Positions 34,871 to 41,310 of a stretch of 41,310 nucleotides of DNA are shown here, piece after piece. The notes beneath the pieces are model-generated. The model saw only the letters and a program-made list of their open reading frames with translations. It did no database searches and was not told the DNA's origin. Origin of the DNA: Planctomycetota bacterium (GTDB taxonomy: Bacteria; Planctomycetota; Planctomycetia; Gemmatales; Gemmataceae); the NCBI GenBank assembly GCA_021324515.1, contig JAJPIY010000287.1:1-41310 (forward strand), given 5' to 3'. How positions within the stretch are numbered: position 1 is the stretch's first letter; each line of letters starts with the position of its first letter. The position numbers and the translations under genes were made by a program.

Positions 34871-36481
34871 ATGTCTCTCCCTGCACTGCCTATCGTCGAG
34901 CGAGATTCAACGCGATACGAAGCCGCCGCCCAGCTGTTCGAGCGTGCGCTCCAGGCCGGTTGCCTGGACGCAAATGTGTTGTACATGCTGGCGATGGCCC
35001 GCAAGCGTCAGGGCAAACTCAGCGAAGCACGCAACGTCCTCCGCAAGATCCCCCAGCCAGACGCTAACGTCCTCTTGCAAATGGGGCTGCTGTCGCTGCA
35101 AGAAAATCAACTGGCGCAGGCCGAAGACGAGTTCGCACGCGCCTGGCAGATGGACCCGCAGTCTTATGAGATCTGTTACAACCTCTTGCTGACGCGCCTT
35201 ACACGGGGCAAGATCGAGGATTGCCTTGCTCTCTTGCCGGCGGCGCTGGAGCTGGCACCGCGCCGCCCCGCCCAAACCCAAGAGGACGAAAGACGATCCT
35301 TGTTGGTGCTCCAGGCACTGTTGCAAGCATATCACAAAAACGACAACCGTGCTCCCTTATTGGCGGAACTGACGGCAGCCGATGAACAATGCCTCCTCCG
35401 TACTCTTCGCAGTCTCGGCCAGCTTGATACGGCCCTCTCTTTGCTGAAAACACTGACCAAGGCTCGGCCGCGCAGCACAGCGGTTCGGGAAGCGTATCAC
35501 GAAGCGGCGCTGGTCAAGGCCAAGGAGTTGATTGACCGTTGCGCCTGGATGGATGCGGAACGGCTGCTGCGCTCCTTGGAGCGGGAGAAGAACGGCAACC
35601 GGGCGACCCAACTCGTTTTACTCAACTTGCTCGGTTGCTGCGCCTGCATGACCCAAGACTTCGATAGCGCTATTAAGTATTTCTTGGCCGCTATTAAGCT
35701 TGCCCCTAAGGATCCCCGCTTGCACCAGAACCTCGCCCTCGCCTATGAATTAAAAGGTGAGTTAGCCCAAGCCGATCCTCATTGGAATCGCTTCTTCGAT
35801 CTGCTCGACGATCGAGTACCGGTCCCCCCGGACATCCCGCATTACCTTGACCATCTGGTCTATGAAAGCTTGGGCCGATTGGCCGCTCGCTACAGCGAGA
35901 AAGAAAAGTGGGCCAGCGCCCTCAACTATGTGCAACGCGCCGCCCAATTACGTCCCAACGATCCGGATACCCTGGAACGGCTGTTTCAGCTGTATAATCA
36001 AGCGAAGAGGCCGCAAGACGCACGCCGTACCCTGGAAAAGCTGCGGCAGTTGCGGCCGAGCGAACCGCAGTACGAAATGTACGAGCTGGACCTCATCGAG
36101 GTCAAAGGACTCGACGATATCGAGAAATTGCTGACAGGAATCGATCGTATTCTCAAACGCTATCCTAATGATGGGCGCGTCGAGGAGCGGGCCATCAACA
36201 TGGTCGGCAACGTCCTTCCGCTGATGGGCACCCTGTGCGATCAACTGACCGATCAGATGAGCAAGATCATCGATCAGCTGCGTAACTTGCCCAATTACCA
36301 AGTCAACTGGTCGGCTGTACGCGAGGTGATGCGGGATTTGCTCCGCGAATTCCAGAAGCTGCGCCGCATCACCGGCAAGTGTCTACCGCTGGTCAACAGT
36401 GACGAACAGCGCCGCATCATCCGTGACCTGGCTGACCATATCGATAAAAAGATAGAAGCATGCCGATCGATGGGAGCGTAA
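34871..36481 (+). CDS. TPR-repeat protein of the Hsp70 cluster
   Basis: 536 residues, ATG 20 bases after the upstream TPR gene, so surely co-transcribed. Several TPR motifs are visible (YEAAAQLFERALQAGC, EARNVLRKIPQPDANVLLQM, AEDEFARAWQMDPQSYEI, AIKYFLAAIKLAPKDPRLHQN, ALNYVQRAAQLRPNDPDTLE). No signal or membrane segment. The C-terminal about 120 residues are helical and charged without TPRs (ITGKCLPLVNSDEQRRIIRDL), possibly a dimerisation or docking segment. It is followed by 96 bases carrying a CGCCAGCAAGG hairpin and then the J-like gene. Its function is not known; it is probably a scaffold in the same system. Confidence 0.85.
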   Translation: MSLPALPIVERDSTRYEAAAQLFERALQAGCLDANVLYMLAMARKRQGKLSEARNVLRKIPQPDANVLLQMGLLSLQENQLAQAEDEFARAWQMDPQSYEICYNLLLTRLTRGKIEDCLALLPAALELAPRRPAQTQEDERRSLLVLQALLQAYHKNDNRAPLLAELTAADEQCLLRTLRSLGQLDTALSLLKTLTKARPRSTAVREAYHEAALVKAKELIDRCAWMDAERLLRSLEREKNGNRATQLVLLNLLGCCACMTQDFDSAIKYFLAAIKLAPKDPRLHQNLALAYELKGELAQADPHWNRFFDLLDDRVPVPPDIPHYLDHLVYESLGRLAARYSEKEKWASALNYVQRAAQLRPNDPDTLERLFQLYNQAKRPQDARRTLEKLRQLRPSEPQYEMYELDLIEVKGLDDIEKLLTGIDRILKRYPNDGRVEERAINMVGNVLPLMGTLCDQLTDQMSKIIDQLRNLPNYQVNWSAVREVMRDLLREFQKLRRITGKCLPLVNSDEQRRIIRDLADHIDKKIEACRSMGA

Positions 36482-36502
36482 GATAGACAATAGCATTCTC
36501 CG

Positions 36503-36557
36503 CTCGTAGCGCCAGCAAGGGGACAAATCACCCCCTCTTGCTTACGCGGCGAATGAG
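36503..36557. repeat. Imperfect hairpin carrying the CGCCAGCAAGG core
   Basis: CTCGTAGCGCCAGCAAGGGG and CCCCCTCTTGCTTACG-CGGCG-AATGAG form imperfect arms around ACAAATCA. The GCGCCAGCAAGG core is the same as in the repeats at 10013-10140. It lies between the second TPR gene and the J-like gene. Confidence 0.65.
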
Positions 36558-36577
36558 TAAAGGCTTACGAGGCGATC

Positions 36578-37087
36578 ATGAGTCAAAGTGCAGAGCCGAT
36601 TGTGCTAGAGCTGGCCCCGCTGCCGCGCGAGCAGGTGGGGCCGTTTCTCTTGCTCGGCCTGGACAAGACTGCGGACAAGGAAACCATCGACGCCCACTGG
36701 GCAGAGCGCCTCAAATGGGCCCGCAAGGGCCAGTCGAAGGTGCCGCTCGAGGACATCAACTGGGCCCGCGAAGTCCTCAGCGATATTGAGCGGCGCATCC
36801 GCGCCGACGCTGCCAGCCTCAATATCGACACCACCGACGGAGTGTTGGCCCAGCTCGCCCAGCGTTACGGCGTACAGGAGGGTAAGCCCACACGCACCTG
36901 GCAGGCACTGGACAACGAAAAAACGCTGGCCGACTATCGATTGCCGGCCGAGGTGCCCGACGCCGCGTCCGTTCGTGCGGCCCTGATCGTCCCGGAACTG
37001 CCCGAAGATGTGCCGGCCGTGCCGCTGTTGCTCGAACGCCTCGCCCAGCAACCTCTGGATCCTTGGGCCATTGATCTCAAAGGATAA
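36578..37087 (+). CDS. J-domain-like protein lacking HPD
   Basis: 169 residues. About residues 21-80 follow the order of a J-domain: FLLLGLDKTADKETIDAHW (start and helix II) and INWAREVLSDIERRIRADA (helix III with the A-x-x-x-L-S-D-x-x-x-R pattern). The loop that normally carries His-Pro-Asp reads KGQSKVPLED instead, so stimulation of Hsp70 ATPase by the canonical route seems unlikely. The C-terminal half is acidic, Pro-containing and unrecognised (DYRLPAEVPDAASVRAAL). It lies six bases upstream of the GrpE-like gene, so one operon. The J-like assignment is mine from the helix pattern and the context and is weaker than the neighbours'. The ATG at 36578 follows GAGGCGATC. Confidence 0.72.
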   Translation: MSQSAEPIVLELAPLPREQVGPFLLLGLDKTADKETIDAHWAERLKWARKGQSKVPLEDINWAREVLSDIERRIRADAASLNIDTTDGVLAQLAQRYGVQEGKPTRTWQALDNEKTLADYRLPAEVPDAASVRAALIVPELPEDVPAVPLLLERLAQQPLDPWAIDLKG

Positions 37088-37093
37088 CCTCAC

Positions 37094-37720
37094 ATGAACG
37101 ATGCTTTCCTGCCGAGCGGCCCTTTCCACACCGCTGACCGGCGGGACACCGGTCCCCCCGGAACGCCCCGCGAGCCGGATACCCTCGGCTCCTCCACGCT
37201 GTACAAGCTGTGTGAAGAAGTCATCGCCTTGCGCGAATATGACAAACGCCAGCTGCGCTCGGTGGAGCAGACGCTCACCAAAGTCCGCGACGAACTGAAG
37301 ACCAGCTTCAACAACTTCGCCGCTGATACCCAGCGCGCCTATCAGCAGCTGCGTCAAGAACTGCACGGCGAGAAGCGTGTCAGCCTGGCCCTGCTCAACG
37401 AATTGCTGGAGATCGCCCACGATTTGCAAGCCATTGTCGCTGCTCGACCTGACCCGGCGGACGTGGCTGCCGTCCAACGCTGGATCACGGCGGTCGAGGT
37501 GGAATCGCGCAAAGTGGATGCGGCCCTTCTCAAACAAGGCATCCAGCCTTACGACGCTGTTATCAGCTCACCGTACAACCCGGCCATCCACGAGCGCGTC
37601 GGCAGCAAGCGCGTCGAGGGCATGGGGCCGCTGCTTGTCGCTGAGCAGGTCGAGCGTGGCTACGCCAGCCAACAACCCGAATTCGTGCTGCGCCGCCCCA
37701 AGGTCATCGTTTCAGAGTAG
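37094..37720 (+). CDS. GrpE-like nucleotide exchange factor
   Basis: 208 residues. A long helical region (about 35-110, SVEQTLTKVRDELKTSFNN followed by YQQLRQELHGEKRVSLALLNEL) leads to the GrpE-type beta domain, with the family signature near the C-terminus: QGIQPYDAVISSPYNPAIHERVG, EQVERGYA and VLRRPKVIVSE. GrpE releases ADP from Hsp70. The N-terminus has an unusual 30-residue Pro/Gly extension. The gene lies six bases after the J-like gene and 127 bases before the Hsp70 gene, with a repeat in between. It differs enough from housekeeping GrpE (the conserved loop residues are only partly matched) to be a dedicated partner of the neighbouring Hsp70. Confidence 0.85.
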   Translation: MNDAFLPSGPFHTADRRDTGPPGTPREPDTLGSSTLYKLCEEVIALREYDKRQLRSVEQTLTKVRDELKTSFNNFAADTQRAYQQLRQELHGEKRVSLALLNELLEIAHDLQAIVAARPDPADVAAVQRWITAVEVESRKVDAALLKQGIQPYDAVISSPYNPAIHERVGSKRVEGMGPLLVAEQVERGYASQQPEFVLRRPKVIVSE

Positions 37721-37737
37721 AAATGGAACTACAGAAG

Positions 37738-37818
37738 CACAGAGACACAGACAGGAGGAAGACAGAGAAGAGCGGCCCGAATGAAGCATTAATCCGTTTT
37801 CTTCTCTGTGTCTCTGTG
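37738..37818. repeat. CACAGAGACACAG inverted repeat between grpE-like and Hsp70 genes
   Basis: CACAGAGACACAG (37738-37750) and its exact complement CTGTGTCTCTGTG (37806-37818) flank a loop. A second nested match, ACAGAGAAGA (37762-37771), pairs with the CTTCTCTG part at 37800-37808. To my knowledge, similar CACAGAGACACAGAG units are common dispersed repeats in many bacterial genomes. It fills the gap between the GrpE-like stop and the Hsp70 start. Confidence 0.75.
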
Positions 37819-37847
37819 GTTAGCTCTTTGAGGATGAGGTTTGCTCC

Positions 37848-39587
37848 ATGCCCTACATCGGGATCGACTTCGGGACCAGTAACTCGGTGGTGGCCAATTT
37901 CCACTATGGCCAAGCAGAGGTGGTGCCCAACCATGAAGGCCAAAAATGGACTCCTTCGATCGTCACGCTCCGCCGAGATGGGACGCTGGCGTTTGGCCAG
38001 GAAGCTAAAGAAAATTTCGACGAGCAGCGTTCCATTCGCTCCATCAAACGCATTTTGGGCACGCCGGAGCGGGTGCCGTTGGTCGGCCAGAATTTGCGGA
38101 CGGAACAAATCGCCGTTATGCTTTTTAGCTTGCTCAAGAAGGACGCCGAGCAGGCACTGAACGAGACGTTTACCAAGGCGGTCGTCACCATTCCCGCCAA
38201 CTCGAAAGGCCTGGCCCGCCATGCCACCAAACTGTGCGCCGGCGCCGCTGGCTTGCAAGTGCTGACGCTCATCAACGAGCCCACGGCGGCGGCCATCTGC
38301 TATGGCCTCAACGCCCAGGACGATCAGACGGTGCTGGTCTATGACTTTGGCGGCGGCACGCTTGACGTGACGGTTTTGAAGATTCATCACGGCATCTTCG
38401 AGGAAGTGGCCAGCAAGGGCATCGGCAAACTCGGCGGCGACGACATCGACGACGCCTTGGCCAAAGTCCTGGCCGAGCGCTTCCAAGAAAAGACCGGCTT
38501 CGATATTCTCCATTCGCCCTATAAACAACGTTTCATGCTCGCCGTCGAACAGGCCAAGATCGACCTGTCCACGGAACAGACGGCTGTGGCCCGCAAAGCT
38601 GAGTTGGTGCCGGAGCGACATCTGAGCCTGGAAGAAGAGATCAGCCGCAGCGAATTCGAGCGCATTATCCTGCCGCTCATCATCAAATCAGGCACAGCCA
38701 TTGATGAAGCGATGAAGCTAGCCAAGTTGCGGCCGCGCGACATCGACCGCATCTTGTTGGTCGGCGGTACCAGCAAGATCCCGCTGGTCCGCCGCTATGT
38801 CGCCGAGAAGTTGGCTGGCAAAGAGCCGGAACCGTTCGACCGCGTCGATCCGATGACCTGCGTGGCCCAAGGCGCCGCTATTGTATCGGCTATTTTGCAA
38901 GGGGCTCCGGGGCTGGACAATTACGCCTACAGTGTCAAGCTGGAACATTCGCTGTGCGCCAACCCGGTCGATCAGCGCACCAATCGCGTCTTCCTCGATC
39001 CGATCATCAAGCGCGGCTCGGACATCCCTTGTTCGTTCAGCAAGGTCTACTATCCGGTGGCCGATCCCGCCGACCGCGTGCTCATCAGCGTCTACGAAGG
39101 CGACAATTACGACAACCCGGACAGCCCAGAGAACGTCAAGCTGGCGGAGATTCCCTGGGAATTCAAGCCGCCGCGGCCGCAGCGCGACGGGGCACTGGAT
39201 GTCACCTTCGAGTATGGCGACGACGGCATTTTGACCGTGCAGATTCACGATCAATACGCGGGCCAAAAGAAACGCTTCGCCATCCAGCAAGCCGGCGAGG
39301 ACCAGATGGATGCCTCGCAACTCATCCGACTGAAACGCATCAACGAAGAGTTAATCAACCGGACTCTGGAACTGGAAAGCACCCAGGAATACCGCGACGC
39401 CGTTGAAGTGCTGAAGAAAACAGAGCAAGACGTGATTCCGCGTCTGGACAATCTGGAGGATCGCCGCGAGCTGGAAGAGTTGTGCCGGGCCGTACGCGAA
39501 GCGATGGCTTCGGGCGACCGCAAACGGATGGAAGACGCCTCTGCCACGCTGAACGATCGGCTGCTAAATTACGCTTATTTGTTGTGA
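37848..39587 (+). CDS. Divergent Hsp70 (DnaK-like) chaperone
   Basis: 579 residues, shorter than housekeeping DnaK (about 610-640). ATPase domain: phosphate-1 loop IGIDFGTSNSVVA (DnaK usually has DLGTTNS), AVVTIPANSKGLARHATK, NEPTAAAICYG, phosphate-2 YDFGGGTLDVTVL, and adenosine motif ILLVGGTSKIPLVRRYV. Substrate-binding beta domain about 355-480, clearly divergent (SVKLEHSLCANPVDQRTNRVF, IKRGSDIPCSFSKVYYPVAD, EYGDDGILTVQIHDQ). The alpha lid is short, and the usual EEVD/Glu-rich tail is absent; the protein ends YAYLL. With a GrpE-like and a J-like gene immediately upstream and two TPR proteins before them, this looks like an alternative Hsp70 with its own cofactors rather than the main DnaK. 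Confidence 0.93.
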   Translation: MPYIGIDFGTSNSVVANFHYGQAEVVPNHEGQKWTPSIVTLRRDGTLAFGQEAKENFDEQRSIRSIKRILGTPERVPLVGQNLRTEQIAVMLFSLLKKDAEQALNETFTKAVVTIPANSKGLARHATKLCAGAAGLQVLTLINEPTAAAICYGLNAQDDQTVLVYDFGGGTLDVTVLKIHHGIFEEVASKGIGKLGGDDIDDALAKVLAERFQEKTGFDILHSPYKQRFMLAVEQAKIDLSTEQTAVARKAELVPERHLSLEEEISRSEFERIILPLIIKSGTAIDEAMKLAKLRPRDIDRILLVGGTSKIPLVRRYVAEKLAGKEPEPFDRVDPMTCVAQGAAIVSAILQGAPGLDNYAYSVKLEHSLCANPVDQRTNRVFLDPIIKRGSDIPCSFSKVYYPVADPADRVLISVYEGDNYDNPDSPENVKLAEIPWEFKPPRPQRDGALDVTFEYGDDGILTVQIHDQYAGQKKRFAIQQAGEDQMDASQLIRLKRINEELINRTLELESTQEYRDAVEVLKKTEQDVIPRLDNLEDRRELEELCRAVREAMASGDRKRMEDASATLNDRLLNYAYLL

Positions 39588-39590
39588 TCA

Positions 39591-39720
39591 ACCCTGCGGA
39601 CGAGCGGGGGGTGTGACCCCCCCGGTAGCACAACCGGGGGGTTCACACCCCCCGCTCGCCCGCAGGGTCCTACCGGGGGGTTCACACCCCCCGCTCGCCA
39701 AGATGTAACCCCGCTCGCCA
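39591..39720. repeat. 36-bp-arm hairpin of the GGCGAGCGGGGGG family
   Basis: Arms 39591-39626 and 39633-39668 pair nearly throughout around AGCACA, from ACCCTGCGG...GGGGGGTGTGACC to its complement. A further half-copy follows (39669-39699) and a truncated one at 39706-39720. This is the same family as 21337-21490. It sits directly after the Hsp70 stop and could act as a transcript end or stabiliser. The last bases before 39737 carry the next ribosome-binding site. Confidence 0.9.
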
Positions 39721-39736
39721 GAGAAAGGACGCTATC

Positions 39737-40177
39737 ATGTTGACCTGCCCGATGTGCAAGAAAAAGCTGCGCGGGTTGGAAAAAGAGTGTCCCAACTGCC
39801 GCACCGATGTCTCGCTGCTGGTCCACTACGTCGAAGACCTGCGCGATGGCCTGGCGCGGGCCGAGGAACTGACACGCGCTGGCGAATTGGGCGAAGCCGT
39901 ATGGGCCTATTTGGCCGTGCTGGAAGTCGATCCCGACAACGCCACGGCGCGGCGGCAGGTCGGGCAAGTAGCCACGGCCGTGCGGCAATTCGATCAGACG
40001 GCGCCGGGCCGACGCTGGCGCAAGAAACTGCAAAAACAAACGCGCTTCCGCCGCTGGATGGCCCATTGGGGTCTCGAAGGCGAGGCAGTGAGTGGTCTGC
40101 TCAGCGGCCTGTTGTTGTTCCTCCTCGTCTTTGGCGCGTTGCTGATCGGCTACTTCATCGGCAAGGCCTCGCTTTAA
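39737..40177 (+). CDS. Zinc-ribbon protein with TPR-like core and C-terminal membrane segment
   Basis: 146 residues. The N-terminus is a CxxC-13-CxxC zinc ribbon (CPMCKKKLRGLEKECPNC, residues 4-21). Residues about 30-90 form a TPR-like helical pair (LARAEELTRAGELGEAVWAYLAVLEVDPDNATARRQ). A basic stretch (PGRRWRKKLQKQTRFRRWM) precedes a C-terminal transmembrane helix (about 122-142, LLSGLLLFLLVFGALLIGYFIG). ATG with AAGGA upstream. A small anchor-type protein with an N-terminal zinc ribbon; function unknown. It lies after the Hsp70 hairpin and may belong to the same unit, perhaps as another client-facing factor, but the repeats between them weaken the operon claim. Confidence 0.82.
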   Translation: MLTCPMCKKKLRGLEKECPNCRTDVSLLVHYVEDLRDGLARAEELTRAGELGEAVWAYLAVLEVDPDNATARRQVGQVATAVRQFDQTAPGRRWRKKLQKQTRFRRWMAHWGLEGEAVSGLLSGLLLFLLVFGALLIGYFIGKASL

Positions 40178-40336
40178 AACCCTTCGTCCGGGGGATTACC
40201 AAGGCCCCAAAAAACAGAGGCCCCACCGCGTCGAACGCGACATGGGAGCCTCTGCCTCGGTGGAGGATGCCGTCTGTTTGGAGCAGACACGGCCGGCGGT
40301 TCCCGAGTTGCCGCCAGAGGAGAAATGATTTCCTGC

Positions 40337-40525
40337 TCAACTGCGACAAGCGGCCGACAGACCGGAATCGCTGTTCTTGATCTGGGCCGCGACGACCCAC
40401 AGCAGGTAGGCCACGCGCTGACAGAGAATGCGCCGGCGACGTTGTTGCGCCTGATAATGGGCGCGCCAGAGGTAAAAGAGCGCCGCCACCGCCAGGGCGG
40501 CCATGTTGGTCATGATCGGTTGCAT
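40337..40525 (-). CDS. Possible small membrane protein
   Basis: 62 residues. The N-terminal half is a hydrophobic helix (MTNMAALAVAALFYLWRAHY, about 5-24), followed by a basic QAQQRRRRILCQR stretch and a second hydrophobic stretch (VAYLLWVVAAQI). Third codon positions are strongly G/C, as in the neighbouring genes. The ribosome-binding site is poor and no homologue is recognised, so this may be spurious. If real it is a short two-helix or hairpin membrane protein. Confidence 0.35.
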   Translation of the reverse strand: MQPIMTNMAALAVAALFYLWRAHYQAQQRRRRILCQRVAYLLWVVAAQIKNSDSGLSAACRS

Positions 40526-40620
40526 GAGGATTAGCCTGTCGAGGGGGAAGCCCAGGTTTTAGCCCGTTATCCAACTGTAGCTTACATAGACGCAGCAAGC
40601 AACTATTTCAACATACCAAC

Positions 40621-40634
40621 CCGCTGCGCCAGCG
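40621..40634. repeat. Partial copy of the CCGCTGCGCCAGC repeat core
   Basis: CCGCTGCGCCAGC matches the arm of the hairpin at 10116-10166 but continues into unique sequence, so it is a degenerate half element. Confidence 0.5.
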
Positions 40635-40663
40635 AAATCCGGACGAGCAGCTACAATGAGATC

Positions 40664-41143
40664 ATGTTGGAGCATCGTGTTTTGCTGGTATGTTTGCGCA
40701 CGTTCTCCTCGGTGCAGACCATCGTCGATGGGGACAGCAATATCGTTCTGGGCTACGCACGCAGAGAAGCGAGGTCGTCTCCCTGGTGGCGGCGTCTGTT
40801 GGGCCGCAGCGTATGGGCTGTCCGCGAGCAGGAAGATGAACCGTTGTTGTTTACCATCCAACGGGCCTGGGGTTGGCTGCCGCGCCGCTGCGTCTGCGAC
40901 GCCGAAGGCCAATGGGTTGGCACCTTACTTGGTCGGCGTATCCACGACCGCCGCGGCCGCCTCCTGGCGACTCTGGAAAACGGCGTCTTTCGCGCTCCCG
41001 ATCACCGTGTTCTGGCCGAGTTGGCCTCGACAGCGGCAGGGCTACGTTTGACTTTCAGCGAAGATGTCGTGGGCGAGCCGTTTGTCAAGATGCTCTTGTT
41101 GGCGGCCGCACTGCAAGTAGCCGATCCGGGCGTCCGTCGCTGA
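40664..41143 (+). CDS. LURP-one/phospholipid scramblase-like protein
   Basis: 159 residues, no signal peptide. The protein has a run of short beta strands separated by turns (FSSVQTIVDGDSNIVLGYAR, WAVREQEDEPLLFTIQRAWGWLPRR, CDAEGQWVGTLLGRRIHDRRGRLLATL), the order seen in LURP-one/scramblase-related Tubby-like beta barrels, where a 'V-x-E-x-x-x-x-LLFTI-x-R' followed by 'V-x-D-x-E-G-x-x-V-G' is typical. The match is from memory of the pattern. These proteins bind lipid or other ligands without known catalysis. A weak ribosome-binding site precedes the ATG. The gene stands alone just before the terminal repeat. Confidence 0.7.
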   Translation: MLEHRVLLVCLRTFSSVQTIVDGDSNIVLGYARREARSSPWWRRLLGRSVWAVREQEDEPLLFTIQRAWGWLPRRCVCDAEGQWVGTLLGRRIHDRRGRLLATLENGVFRAPDHRVLAELASTAAGLRLTFSEDVVGEPFVKMLLLAAALQVADPGVRR

Positions 41144-41181
41144 AGTTGGCCCAACCCTCCAGCTACGCTTAGGGCTAACGG

Positions 41182-41310
41182 ACAAAACTCCCTCCCCCCT
41201 TGTGGGGGAGGGCGAAACAAAACTCCCTCCCCCCTTGTGGGGGAGGGCTGGGGTGGGGGGGTAAGTACCATGCAGACAAGGAGTTCTAACCCCCCACCCT
41301 AACCCTCCCC
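41182..41310. repeat. G/C-rich inverted-repeat array (right edge)
   Basis: Same family as 1-360. Two CCCTCCCCCCTTGTGGGGGAGGG hairpins are followed by TGGGGTGGGGG, the spacer AAGTACCATGCAGACAAGG (41263-41281, one change from the left copies) and the C-rich arm, cut by the window edge. Confidence 0.9.

Larger units (their letters stand above)
40178..40663. other. 486-base stretch between genes
   Basis: No strong gene or RNA is visible, apart from a possible small minus-strand membrane protein at 40337-40525 and a partial CCGCTGCGCCAGC repeat core near 40621. A GGCCCCAAAAAACAGAGGCC block (about 40203) could act as a weak hairpin on either strand, but I cannot show a terminator. Confidence 0.6.

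Overview
The window looks like a chromosomal segment of a high-GC planctomycete, most likely from the Gemmataceae. The evidence is a planctomycete-type C-terminal haem domain fused to a sugar-dehydrogenase propeller, a secreted TIGR03009-like protein, a DUF11 wall/surface-type protein, a PknB-like kinase with a single C-terminal membrane anchor, and many GC-rich hairpin repeats between genes. No phage, plasmid, transposase or CRISPR locus was seen.

Layout. 1-360 is a G/C-rich inverted-repeat array whose core recurs at the right edge (41182-41310). 373-4844 holds three exported proteins, two of them paralogues. 4864-8384 (minus strand) is a run of DUF6174-like protein, glgC, a GT4 glycosyltransferase and hpt. 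8514-11595 (plus) is an esterase followed by lutA and lutB, with no lutC. 11833-14339 (minus) is a TIGR03009-like protein and an aldehyde dehydrogenase. 14561-20771 (plus) holds a large sugar dehydrogenase/cytochrome fusion, a small EF-hand-like protein, SppA and a small Cys-containing protein. 20867-21292 (minus) is a conserved hypothetical. 21613-26833 (plus) holds priA and ppdK, with a possible leader peptide ahead of ppdK and a strong intrinsic terminator after it.

26834-27702 is a long non-coding stretch. It contains an unusual 95-nt tRNA-like gene (27333-27427): Cys anticodon GCA, discriminator U, but a D-arm and long variable arm like those of selenocysteine tRNA. This is the most unexpected object in the window. 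It is followed by a Ser/Thr kinase, a HEAT-repeat protein and an acyl-CoA ligase (27703-31798).

32088-40177 is a same-strand cluster that reads like a dedicated chaperone module: a membrane-anchored 920-residue TPR protein, a second TPR protein, a J-domain-like protein without a visible HPD, a GrpE-like exchange factor, a divergent Hsp70 and a zinc-ribbon protein with a C-terminal membrane segment. A LURP-one/scramblase-like protein follows. The second main point of interest is this Hsp70 system. Almost every intergenic gap carries a hairpin or dispersed repeat, several probably acting as terminators.
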